Of a stretch of DNA of 64,000 nt, positions 24,820-36,089 are shown piece after piece. Made by a program: the position numbers and the translations under genes. Below the pieces are notes generated by a model. The model was not told the DNA's origin. It was given only the letters and a program-made list of their open reading frames with translations, and made no database searches. This DNA is from Stomoxys calcitrans. Lineage: Eukaryota; Arthropoda; Insecta; Diptera; Muscidae. Where the stretch lies: assembly GCF_963082655.1 (NCBI RefSeq), contig NC_081555.1, positions 182,859,424-182,923,423 on the forward strand, given 5' to 3'. Within the stretch, counting starts at the first letter, position 1. Each line of letters opens with the position of its first letter.

Positions 24820-25220
24820 GTTGTTGTAGTCACATTTTCATGCGGAGCTGGCGATCCTCGTCAAGCTCCTGTGTGAGCAAGCTCGTTCCGGTCCAAAGGA
24901 CCTATTGCCGCGGGAACAAGGTGGCCATCGGTTATTTAAAGGCGCCCATAACTCACCTTGTCATATCGAGCATCATAGGCACTCAGTATTTGTACAAGAG
25001 CCGGTGCCACTCGAACTCTCACTGAGGCACTCCGCTCGATACCGCTGATAGTCCGCGACTGCCGTTGCAGTTACTCCCTATGGAGCATTTCACTATCCGC
25101 AACCTGTGGACGCGCCCGGTAGCTCGCAACTAAGCTTCTCCTAACAGCAATGAACACCACATAGATCGGACCTCAATGTTCCAGTCTGTGTGGTGCTTGC
25201 AGATATCCCGTGCCGATAGT
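24820..25220. other. GC-richer block, unidentified
   Basis: Runs from TTGTTGTTGTAGTCACATTT through CATCATAGGCACTCAGTATT to AGTCTGTGTGGTGCTTGCAG. Higher GC than its surroundings, no open frame longer than about 87 codons. It resembles an untranslated 3' part of a LINE, but I cannot assign it. Confidence 0.35.
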
Positions 25221-26029
25221 ATGGTTTTGATTTCAGCAATAAAACTGCGTAGGGAAAGTATTGTGCCATGAATATTTTAAACCCTTTACATAATAGTTTT
25301 GTATTTAAAAACGAGCAATATGTGCAAACATATTCATTGGCGTTCTAATGGTGTTTATTTTGTTTTATTTATAACACAAAATAATTTATGAAAATAGCAA
25401 CATTTTCACTAAGATAAACAAGTCGCTGTTTAATTCAACAAGGGAAATAATTATTGGATTTAATGTAGAACATTTTATTGGAATTTAAAAATAGTTTTGT
25501 TTTTGCCTTTTGTACCTTTGTATATAAGAAATTTAAAATAAAAGCCAAAACATTGCAAACATCTCTTTTTGAAAATTAAACTTTTGCAAGGTTGTTGACG
25601 ATTGAGTTTATCTTTTAAACAGCCGAAGCAGATTAGGATTATCGGTCAAAGTTATTGACATTCTATCACTAGATTAGGCTATTAGACAGCTTTAATACAG
25701 TGATGGCGGGCACACATATTCCTTAAATACCAAATCGCATAAAATTGGAGCTTCTATGGGCTCAGGATGTAAAGTCGGCCAAATTGAGGTATCCAGGGGA
25801 TTAAGAAGTGTGATTGGCTTATGTAGGGACTGCATCTTGCTATGGACTTAACTTTATCATATTTGCTTTTGGTGATGAAATTAACAAAAATTTCTCACAT
25901 ACCAGATTTTAGCAGAGTGATTTAAATATTGAGGCTTAAAAGGGCTCAAAAACTCAAACGTGGTATCAGTTCTTTATGAACTGTTCTTGAGATGATTTGT
26001 GGAGTCCTGGACTTAAGTGGGAAAGAAGA

Positions 26030-26632
26030 ATGGAGAAAGTTGGGAACCATAACTTTAAGATCGTCAGTAACATTATCTACCTCGGCACCTCCGTAACCGA
26101 AACGAATGACACCAGTTTTGAGATAAAGCGAAGAATAATACTGGCAAACAGATGCTAAGTAAGCAGTTTAGAAACAAGGCCACCTCTCAACTGACGAAGA
26201 TTACACTATACAAGATACTGATACTACCCGTGTTGTAATATGGTTCTGGGGCTTGGGTACTTGTGAAAGCAGATGAGGTAGTGCTTGGAGTATTTGAGAG
26301 AAAGATTCTTCGTAAAATATATGGACCAGTTTGCGTTAATGGAGAATATAGGCGACGTATGAACCAAACCAAAAATACAACGACTGCGTTGGCTAGGTCG
26401 TGTTGTCAGAATGGATGAAGAAGCTCCAGCAAAGAAGTATTTTGAAGGCAAACACGGTGCTACACGCAAACCGGGAAGACCAAAAGCTCGATGGAAAGAT
26501 CAAGTTGTGGGAGACAACTCAAAACTTGGTGTCAGAGATTTTCGAATGAACACAGAAAATCGAGGCGTTTGGAACGCTATTCTACGTTCGGCTAGTGGTG
26601 GCTACAAATGTTCTGTCATAGCCAATTAAAGA
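26030..26632 (+). pseudogene. LINE 3' end: reverse transcriptase C-terminal remnant
   Basis: Broken frames give IIYLGTSVTETNDTSFEIKR, RLRWLGRVVRMDEEAPAKKY and KPGRPKARWKDQVVGDNSKL, a canonical order for the tail of a LINE polymerase (YLG....EIKRRI.LA; IQRLRWLGHV.RM.; GRPK.RWKDQV..D). The last 70 codons are open (26411-26629). Same family as 1295-1640. Confidence 0.82.
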
Positions 26633-27254
26633 AAAGTAAGGACCTAAGTGGGACATTTATAGTGTGTGGGTTGTTTTGGTTTTCTAGTACTTCAGATACC
26701 AAATTTTAACCAATTTTTATTTAACGACCCAACTGGATTCGTTATAAAGCCCTACATTTTATCGCAGAAATCTTTATGTGGATGGATATACCTTTGTAAC
26801 CAACAATCTATTACAGCAAAATCCGACACGTCTTAACTTCATAAAATTTATTTAAGAATGAAAAAATTATTACTACGTTGATATGAAAATTGGATACAGA
26901 ACCAGATAAAATAAAATTAGATACAGATATGCTAAAATTTTGTTATGTTCAAAGTGTAAAAGGAAATAAGACTAAGGCAAAGCACACTTGGTTAAGAGTT
27001 TTAAACTATAAAGTAGTATAACATAAATTTGAAATAGTTTAAATAAGATTGATTCTCCAACGTATTTAACTTTAGACGGCATGTCGACACGAGCTATCGT
27101 AAACCGATCGCCATAATGTTTCGTATTTTGCTTATTGGGATCAAAAGGATAAAAAATGAAGGGTATGGGTTTCAAAAAAATTTTTTTTTGTTCTTGGGAC
27201 ACTTAAATGTATATGTATTAAAGCCCATTTACATTAGCTATATCTAAATCTAAA

Positions 27255-27455
27255 CAAAAAAAGTGATATGTGGACATTTCGTGATGTTTGGATAATTAAT
27301 ACGATCTCCACTTTGATTACAAAAAACGATAGACGGACAATCGGTACCGGAAAGATATGCGGATAGACGGATATAGCTAAGCCGAATCAGTAGGAATTTC
27401 AGAGTCGAACCATACATTTTACCTTAGCTACAATAGTAGTGCTGGGTACAGTTAG
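27255..27455 (+). repeat. Family C-related repeat, second copy
   Basis: AAGTGATATGTGGACATTTC, TTGATTACAAAAAACGATAG and TAGCTAAGCCGAATCAGTAG match 20.93-21.07 kb in order. Confidence 0.6.
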
Positions 27456-27459
27456 TGTT

Positions 27460-28540
27460 TTTATAATGAATTCCATATAAATGAGTTCTTAGTTTATCAC
27501 TTTCATGCTAACATGCTCAACTGGATTCTTTTGAAAGCCTTGAATTTAACTTTGGATGTCATCTATGTGCAAAAAATTGTCTCCTTTATGGAATGCTCAC
27601 TTTAGGAAAATCGTTCAAAGATCACCCGAAAACTATTTGCAGGAAATCAAACGAAAGACTTCACTCAAGTGAAACATCGTGTGAAAGTGAACAAAATTCA
27701 CTTCCTAAATAAACTTGCATGGCAATGGAGCACATTTAAAGGCATTCAAGAGAAAAAGTCAGGAAACGAAGCATTAAGTTGTATTACATAAATGGAAAAA
27801 TATATGAAGAATGAGTAATACTTAGAGATATCAAGAAGTACGAAATCAAACTCAGTCTTGGCTTCATGCCAACTTTTCAAGCGCGCTCTATCTGAAGTTG
27901 ATTTTTAGCATACAGTGCGTTTCGTTTGTACCTTGACCTTGCTCCAGTGACAGCGATTCAAAAAAAACCTCAATTGCTAATTCGCACAACAGCAACACTA
28001 ATGTTTAAGCCAATTATGGGCATGTAAACAAACGTGAATTTGTACAGAGACAAACGTTGCTTATACAACATGTACGGATTTATGCTGGAGAGTGGAAAGA
28101 CACATAAGAGAGAGCAAAATTTCGATAACAGGAGAGCACTTAACATTCAGGTGCGAATGAGCGTATGAGTGCACTCATATGGTGGAAATCATATTCAAGT
28201 TACATAGCAAGAGCGCTGAGAGCAACAGTGGGCCAACCCACACGGCATTCAAAAGGCTGATACTTTGATTGATGGCTCTTGCTGTTTTCTTCTATTTCAA
28301 TTAATTTCTGCGAGATTTCCAACATTAATTAATGTTGAGCCATTTGTTATGTATTAAATTATATGAACAAACCTGAGATGTTTATTGCCAAATCTAGCCA
28401 CTATAACTGTAACTTATAACTTGAACAAAAACAACAAGCCTCAACGGTGGTACATAATGGAAAGTTACGAATACATCAACATTTTCTTAAGAAATACAAA
28501 TTCGCCATATTTGTTGTACATAGTACGAAGCAAATTGCAG
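27460..28540. other. Unique sequence, no gene seen
   Basis: No ORF of note and no repeat match; palindromes such as GAGTGCACTC (about 28166-28175) are present. Confidence 0.4.
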
Positions 28541-28545
28541 TTTTT

Positions 28546-29115
28546 TATATCCACCACCGAAAGATGGTTGAATATAAATTTTGTTATTTGCATCACATTG
28601 AAAGTTTCCATTTGCGACCTTCAAAGTATATAAACGTTGTAAAAATCTAAGACGACCTAGCTACGTCCGTCTTATTGTTGAAATCAAGCTACAGTCTTGA
28701 ATAATAGATGAACTTTATTTATTTACTCATATATTTTGTCCTACACAACAAGATTAATATCTTACAAATTAAAGCGTAGGTTTACAACCACTAAAAACAA
28801 AATGGAACTTATTCTAGGGAAACTTTTACAAATTAAAAAGAAAATTTCAAGATTTTAAAATTTTTAGACTGAACTATTGATTTAAAGTCCAAGACCCATT
28901 AAAGTATTTATTACATGACTTTGTTGGAATTTGACACATTGAATTGTGTTAAGATCCTCAACATCTGTGCCAATATGGTCCAAATTGGTCTATATTTGGA
29001 TATAGCTGACATATATATCTATCTTCCGATGCGAGGTCTTGAGGTGTATTTCTCGAATTAAGATCTTAGGGCTATAAACTGCACACTTATTATCAGATTT
29101 CGCAGAAATTTGCGG
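28546..29115 (+). repeat. TATACCC-type repeat family B, diverged
   Basis: Begins TTTTTTATATCCACCACCGA; GACGACCTAGCTACGTCCGT; later GATATAGCTGACATATATAT. The middle (28.71-28.86 kb) is interrupted by unrelated AT-rich sequence. Confidence 0.65.
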
Positions 29116-29257
29116 TACAATGAATTACAAATATTAGAAACCTCAGATATGGATGCTTTTGTTTTGAAAAATATTTGTACTGGTAATTTAATCAACAAAA
29201 TCTGCTGTTTTTTTAGTACTAATAATTTGGAAATGTAAATTGAAAATTGCTCATAGA

Positions 29258-29330
29258 CATTCAATTGAGGAACAGGGGCAAACTTTTCACATATCAATTG
29301 GTGCTGTCCGATTCAAGTTAAGGATCAATG
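29258..29330 (-). mobile_element. SINE 3' fragment
   Basis: GAGGAACAGGGGCAAACTTT and TGGTGCTGTCCGATTCAAGT match the 3' third of the SINE family; the head is missing. Confidence 0.7.
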
Positions 29331-29339
29331 TCACAATTC

Positions 29340-30640
29340 TATGACGATTTTTTACTATCCAACCTATTTATTTTAGACTCCGTACATTAAAATAAAATTT
29401 CGTAATTGTAACTCTTTCTCTCTTTGTTCGCTGCAGATTAAGGAAAACTATTTCATACTATATAAGTGTCCAAATGTACGAATTTTGAACCTGTGCATTA
29501 AAACTGAAAATTTTAGCTGAATTTGTGGATAATGTTTGACACTTAATGTACTTTTTCTAGCACCAATGGAAAGAATGATATGTAAAATGTCAGTGTTTAA
29601 ACTCTTTTGGGAAGAAAAGTATCAAATAGTATTCCATTTTCTAATAAATGTGCGTTTTTGCTGCATTTAATTTGACGCAGATCATTTGTAAAAAAAATTC
29701 ATAATAATAGCTCTCTACGTTTGGTGCGGATGAAGGAAACCTGTGTCGTACTATTTTGTAGTTTTTCATATACGTGTAGTTGAGCGAATTTCGGCGACAA
29801 TGGCAACCATATTTAGGTTGCCATCTTACCATAGTTCAGATTTCTTGCTCGATCCCTAAAAAAGTATCAATAACCCCTTACTAATGCGGGGACTTTTGGT
29901 GAAGCCTTCAGTCGCTTAAAACTTCTACAAAGGTGACCAACAGTGACACTTGGTTCTCTCCGTTCTTTAATTGTATATTCGTAACATTCTTTACATGTTG
30001 CGGAATGGCTCTAGACTCCCAGTGGATTCCATATTTCTTGACCAATGAAATGTTTCCTTTTATCGAGATTAATCTCGCATTTAGCTCGTGTTCGCATATT
30101 TTCTTCTTCAATTGAGACGTACTTTGAGCGTTTATATTACCAAACTAACCCACATTGATGTTTGATCAGAATATTTCCCTTACAGTTTTTTACTTCTTCA
30201 ATAAACGTATATTTGCGATTTAAGGCATTGTTTTCCTCAACGTTCGGCATAATCGTTGATTATCGCAGCACAGCACATGCATGTTAGTAAGAATAAATGG
30301 TTGGGGAACTTAAAATGAGGGTAAGAGGAGAGAGTACACTTTGGGGTTCGCGGGGTTCGAGAGTTTCACTTGACAGCCTGGATACAATACCCCCACGTTA
30401 CAATGCACGATTCTCCATCGTTTATCTCTAAACTCACAACACATGCAGACGAACAGGCGGACAGGCTGAGAAACACGATAAGTAACTTTACAGTGTAAAT
30501 AAATACACCGTACGAGCATAAGAAAGTTCTTTTCCCCCCGACTCCACAATGCATTCAATGGGTGGTTCGTTCATTAACAATACTTTTTTGTTTTGTTGTT
30601 TTTTTTTCACTCACAATGCTTTTGTTTTGTTATTTTGTGG
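29340..30640. other. Unique sequence, no gene seen
   Basis: Overlapping short ORFs on both strands at 29.9-30.55 kb show no domain. Confidence 0.4.
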
Positions 30641-30649
30641 AATGCATCG

Positions 30650-31560
30650 TTAATTTAACAGCCGCCGTTGTTGAGTTTTCAACTTTGATTTGTTGAAATT
30701 GGGTGCTAGAGGTGGGAAAGGGGTGTCTCAACTTCTCCAGTGGACTTTGTCGCTTTTGGTACTGACAGAGGTCAACTACAACAAATCGTCAAAAGGTGCA
30801 AACTTTTGGAAAAAACAGCAGCTTGAAGACCACAACAATCACAAATCACTGATTTCGTAATATTTTCTCTTGTTTTACTTTTTTTTTTTTGAATTAATTG
30901 ACTGAGAAGCTTACTTCACAGTATGCAAGAAGCTGGCAGGGGCATCACTTTTCCTCTGGAAATAATTACTACTTTAGACAGATATATTATGTACATATGG
31001 ACGCACGTAAGTATATGTCCATATGCGTGTGCTTTTATATGGATATACACTACTGCGGATTCACACCGTAACGCAACTAGGTATTTTCAGATACACGAAT
31101 TATGTATATTTTCGCTGTTTTTATATTTTTTTTTTTTTATTTCTATTTGTTTGGTTTCTTTTTTTGGTTAATGTGAAAATTTCAATTTAATTTTTGTTTG
31201 TTTGGTAAACAAATGATTTTTCTTTTGGTGATTTTTGGCCAATGCTGCGCTAGTCAAGTGGCAAGCGAGCGTGCGAGCGAGCGAGCATCCCCCGTGGATA
31301 GGCCAAATTGAAATTCTGCAAAAATCAAACTTGTTTTTCACTTTTTCACGGACAAACACGGCAGTGGGGACAGCGGACTGTTGATTCTCATCCGTCGTTA
31401 CTAGCGATTCCGAGCGCGTCAAAGTGAGACTGTGCCATATTTGTTGATTCCATAGCATTGAGTCCCCCAAAAAATTAAGCGAAAAGAAAATTTTGGCCAG
31501 AGAGCGAGAGCACTCGCGCCTCAAGTACGCACATACATACCATGTATATGTATGTATTCA
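30650..31560. promoter_or_regulatory. Non-repetitive island, possible promoter or first exon
   Basis: The 31.24-31.53 kb part is GC-richer than its surroundings, with GAGCGAGCGAGC-type runs and GAGAGCGAGAGC, the GAGA-like composition common near fly promoters. No repeat-family match and no convincing coding sequence on either strand. Confidence 0.25.
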
Positions 31561-31689
31561 TTGACAGACATAAAAAAGCCAATTGAGCGTTTTTTTTGCC
31601 ACGCGATTATTTTCTAGAAGAAATTTAGGAATGCTAAATTCATACATTTAAAGTTGTTAAATCATATTTGCAAACTTGAAGAAAACAAA

Positions 31690-32070
31690 TTAAACAAACC
31701 ATATAAGGAAAGGCAACCAAGTGAGGATGAAGGCCAACTTTCGTCTGAAACATTTCATGCAACATTTTGACAAAATCGGTCCAAAATTGTGGACCGATAT
31801 ATATGGGAGCTATATCAAAATCTGAGTGATGATTTTGATGATTCAAGCATTAGATATCAGCATTAGGAATAATCCTTACCAAATTCCTAAAGTATATCCT
31901 TAATATTATTAATAATATACACCTAGAAATTCCATCAGAGCATAGGTAACTAATCCAAGGATGAAGATATTACGTGCAGTAACGATATTTTCCAAGCACT
32001 AGAACAAGTAAAAACGCCACTAAGTTTAGTCGGATCAAACTTTTGTATACCCTCGACCATGGATTTGCGG
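31690..32070. repeat. Weak TATACCC-type repeat
   Basis: Has ACAAAATCGGTCCAAAATTG, GGACCGATATATATGGGAGC and, at 32047, TATACCCTCGACCATGG. The copy is diverged and its ends are not certain. Confidence 0.4.
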
Positions 32071-32728
32071 CCAACCTTATGCCGACACTTAATTAGAGAG
32101 TTGGTTTGGAGCTCTGTGATCCATATTCAGCATAGTCATTGAAATCGAATGTATGAACCCATCATTAGCACAAAAGCATAAATTGAGAATTTTATCTATA
32201 TAGCGGCTATATTGAAATGTGAGTCTACAAAAAAATACTTGGAACAAGCGTAGGAGCGTGTATTTTGGTATTAAGCTTTGAGAATAAATAAATAATTCTT
32301 TATCAAAATTGCATAAAACATTGCATAAAAACGGTCTTTATAGGAGCTCGACTAGAACAAGCTCATCAGTGAGCTAAAAATTTGAAAAAACTGTACTCAT
32401 AGACATGAACTTAATTCGTAATCCGTCGTAATTTTTGAGGCCAATGTAGAACGGTATTGACTTTGCCTCAGTATCTTGTAGATATATTTCCCATTGTTAT
32501 CCCATTTGTTTGCGTTACGTCAGGAAGCTATGGCCGTATAAAATTAAAAAATGTTACGTTTTGGCTACAAAATACTTGTTTTTAATACACAAAAAAAAGG
32601 TTGTCTCAAAATTTAAGATTTTTCCTAATTTGTAGGATTTTAGCAATAAAAACGAACCAAAACTTTAAAATAAAAATGCTATCCGTTTGCGCTATTTTAT
32701 TTTTATCTCTTAGATCTTTTCGTGATAA

Positions 32729-33284
32729 GGAAATTGACTTTGGGGCAAGACAACAGTGTAAAATTGCAAATGTTGCCCATGAGCATTCCGAACGGCGTGC
32801 CGCAGTGCGACACCTCTTTGGAAAGAAGTTTTACATAGCATAGTACCTCACAAATGTTGCCAGCATTAGGAGGGGAAAACCACCGCTGAAAATTTTTTCT
32901 GATGGTCTCACCAGGATTCGAACCAAGGATTTCAGCGTCATAGGCGGACATACCAACCTCTGCGATACGGTGGCCTCCACACATTGAATATGATCTCGAG
33001 TTAGAATATGTTCGAAAAATCACCAAAAAATTAAAATGCTATCTTTAAATTTAATTTCCCATTTACTAACGGACACAACCAACTGCTTCAAATTTTGATC
33101 GCAGATTAATTCTTATTTTATTACACAGATGACTGGTCAATAATTAATTTTTGCCAATTTTTTTTTTTAATATAGCATCTTCACCTAAATAAACTAAACA
33201 TTTAATGACGCTTCTATTTGTAAGTCTATTTTGCGTCTTTAACTAAGGCACACTGTTGTCTTGTCCCAAAGTCAAATTCCTATC
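32729..33284. repeat. Inverted repeat flanking a SINE
   Basis: AATTGACTTTGGGGCAAGAC at about 32733 and its complement GTCTTGTCCCAAAGTCAAAT at about 33258 form ~32-bp arms with few mismatches. The SINE 32762-32982 lies directly inside the left arm. Possibly the remains of a TIR or foldback element. Confidence 0.6.
32762..32982 (-). mobile_element. tRNA-derived SINE with internal deletion
   Basis: The head is present (CCAGGATTCGAACCAAGG, ACCTCTGCGATACGGTGGC), but the segment between GCCCATGAGCATTCC and GAACGGCGTGCCG is deleted compared with full copies. It is inserted between the arms of a short inverted repeat (about 32729-32760 and 33251-33284). Confidence 0.8.
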
Positions 33285-34304
33285 TTCCAACGATATTTTG
33301 ACCTTAATTTTAGATTTTTTGTTTTTAATAACAAGACGCAAAGTTAAGGATCTATTAATCTGCCATTTAAAAAAATTCTTGATATCAAGGAAAATATCTG
33401 TTACAAAACGAAATGTTTCCCAAAAAACAAATGTTAAATTAAGTTTGTTTATCTTTGGGCCGAATCTTTAAAATGAAGACAAACATTTTTTCAATGTGCC
33501 ATTTCCCGAATCTTATTTATCATCTCTGTAAGTGGGCTGTAGGTTTTAGTGATGCTCTCAAATTGGGAAAGAACACATAAATTAAAAGGTCAGACAATTC
33601 AGATTTCAATCGATTTAGTTTATTGTAGGTCGAAAGTCATTGCCGCCTTCATAACTTGATGCTTCACAAGTGATTTAAAGGCGATGCGTAGAAACGCCTA
33701 GGTTTATAAAAAGGACGGATTGCAAATTTGGTCATGACGACCGCTCTTTATTGTAAAGTAAAAGCTTTTGGCACTTTTGCAAAGAATGGATCAAGGGTTG
33801 CCAAGTTGATCAAAATATGTAGGTCCACAAGATGGAAGGCATAGTTGAAGATACTTAAAACAATTTTAAAGATTCAATTATGTTATAAAAGTAATTCATA
33901 TTAGAATTTTTAACTTCAACCGATAATTTGGATTTTTTTTCAGTTATCATGATTTTTTTTCAATTAAAAATATGGGTCTTGGCTCGACAAAACTTTTTAG
34001 AAAAATTACTCAAATTAAAAAAAAAGTTTTTATATTGTTTTATGAATTATCCAAATGCATTCATTTCTGTGGTTGTTATGTAATACAACTTGATAGTTTT
34101 GCGTCAATTATTGCTGTAATTGACTACACTGGCGATTGTGGGAGCTCTTTGTTATTAAATAAGGAAGGCATCGAAATGCTCTCTTTCAATGTCATAGCCA
34201 ATGTTAACGAAACGAGTTTTTTCACTAAATTGTCTGCTACCAGGTATAACGTTAACATTTGTTTATGTATTTAATTCAATTTGCGCTGACAGTAACAGTT
34301 TTCT

Positions 34305-34335
34305 AGAGCGAGAGAGAGAGAGAGAGAGAGAGAGT
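34305..34335. repeat. (GA)n microsatellite
   Basis: About 13 GA dinucleotides, then GTGAGTG. Confidence 0.9.
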
Positions 34336-34919
34336 GAGTGCGAAAATATGGATAAAAAAATGAAAAGAATGAAAAGCTGATATTCATATGGTGTACCCTG
34401 TAAGAAGTTTTAAAAAGTATTGCTAACATTTACGAATAATTTGAAGCAATAATTTACTTAGCTTTCACAAATATTGAATACGGTTAGAATTAGATTTGTA
34501 GTTAGGTATTTGGTGTGGCCAGTCCAGAGCTTTAAACTCTTCTTACTTTTTTTTTTATTAGCACAAAACAGACATAGGAAACCATTGTTTTACTGCTGAC
34601 AATTTTGATAATTGAGTTTGGTTATAACTTCTCCTATTGCAAGAATTTTTGCTGGACAGTACCTGAGAGCAAGGAAAATTTTGAGAGTTTAATGATTGAG
34701 AGCTGTCAATTTCTACTGGAAGTTTTTTCCCAACAAAAATTTGCCACATCGAACAGCATTTTTACTAAAACCAGCTGTTTTATTCAAAAAAAGATAGACT
34801 ATGCCTCCCCTCCTCGCATAAAAGTACGCGAACAGACTTATAAAAAATAATATAGATTATGTGGGGAGAGAGGAAAGAAAAATCTTTCTAATGGTTAGTA
34901 CACTTGCTTTAACTTTAAA

Positions 34920-34975
34920 AACTTCTCCCCAAAGAGGTGTCGCACTTCGCCATGGCGCACTGTGAGGAATTTGAC
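34920..34975 (+). mobile_element. SINE body fragment
   Basis: Only the middle segment ACTTCTCCCCAAAGAGGTGT and its continuation is recognisable. Confidence 0.6.
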
Positions 34976-35271
34976 CTTAAAAGTGTCATTTAATGCAAAA
35001 TTCAAACTTCAAGCTATAAGAGAATATTATGTACCAAATGTAGTAAATCCTCCTTCATATTCCGGAAAAAATTGTCTTAGGACATGTAACATAGTCAGTA
35101 GATTCATGATCATACCTTTTTTTGGTTCTTCAAATTAACATGATTTCGTATAATTTTTCGGAAAATCTATAGGTCATATAACCTTAAGACTTTAACCTAT
35201 CTGTTTCAAGTGTTTAACTATTTAATTTTCCAAATTTTCTTACAGTTGAAATCAAAATGTGAGATGTGTTA

Positions 35272-35846
35272 GGGCCTTCGCTATTCTCCCTCAATTTGGC
35301 TCAGATCGGTCTAGATTTGGGTATAGCTGCCATATAGACCGATCTCTTGATTTAAGGTTTTGGGGCCATAAAAGGCGGATATATTGTTCCATTTTGTCGA
35401 AATATGGGACAGAGAGTTGTTTTAGGCCCTTCGACATTCTTCTTCAATTTGACCCAAATTGGTCAAGATATGGATAAAGCTGCCATAGAGACCGATATCT
35501 CGATTTAAAGTCTTGGCCCCATAAAAGGCACATTTATAATCCGATTTCACTGAAATTTTACACATTGACTTATGTTAGGCTTTTCGACATTCGTGTCGTA
35601 TATGGTTCAGATCGGTTTATTTTTAGATATAGCTACTAAAAGGACCAATATTTTGTTATACACAATTGAACAATGACTTGTACTTATAAGTACTTGGTCC
35701 AAATCGGAACATATTTCGATGTAGCTGCTATGGGGCATAAGTTATGGATTTTTACCGGATTTTGACGAAAGGTGGTTTAATATATATCCGAGGTGGTGGG
35801 TATCCAAAGTTCGGCCCGGCCGTACTTAACGACTTTTTACTTGATT
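35272..35846 (+). repeat. TATACCC-type repeat family B, 5' truncated
   Basis: Units with GGCTCAGATCGGTCTAGATT and the complete 3' end GGTGGTGGGTATCCAAAGTT, CGGCCCGGCCGTACTTAAC. Confidence 0.78.
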
Positions 35847-36089
35847 TGTTTAATAAGTCAATGCCAATGCTGTTTGTATTTTTATATGTATGTGAATTTT
35901 TGCCCAACCTATCGGGCACAACATTTGCCCAATCTTTCGGGCATTCAATTAAGATTATTAAAGCTTGAATAAGTGATCTGAGATTTGATGCGGATTTATT
36001 TTCTTAATCTTTATTGTTATATATGTGTATCCATAAACAGCGATATCGTTAAGCACACTACCCTATAAAATACCAAAATGTTGATTGAA

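Larger units (their letters stand above)
33500..35260. other. AT-rich sequence, no gene seen
   Basis: Contains the (GA)n tract and a SINE fragment. A 100-codon ORF at 33972-34274 has no recognisable domain. Confidence 0.4.

Noticed and set aside
31168..31524. 118-codon minus-strand ORF in the GAGA-rich island
   Set aside because: Simple-sequence derived residues (Cys/His/Ala runs from GAGC repeats) and no recognisable domain; kept only as a possible promoter or UTR.
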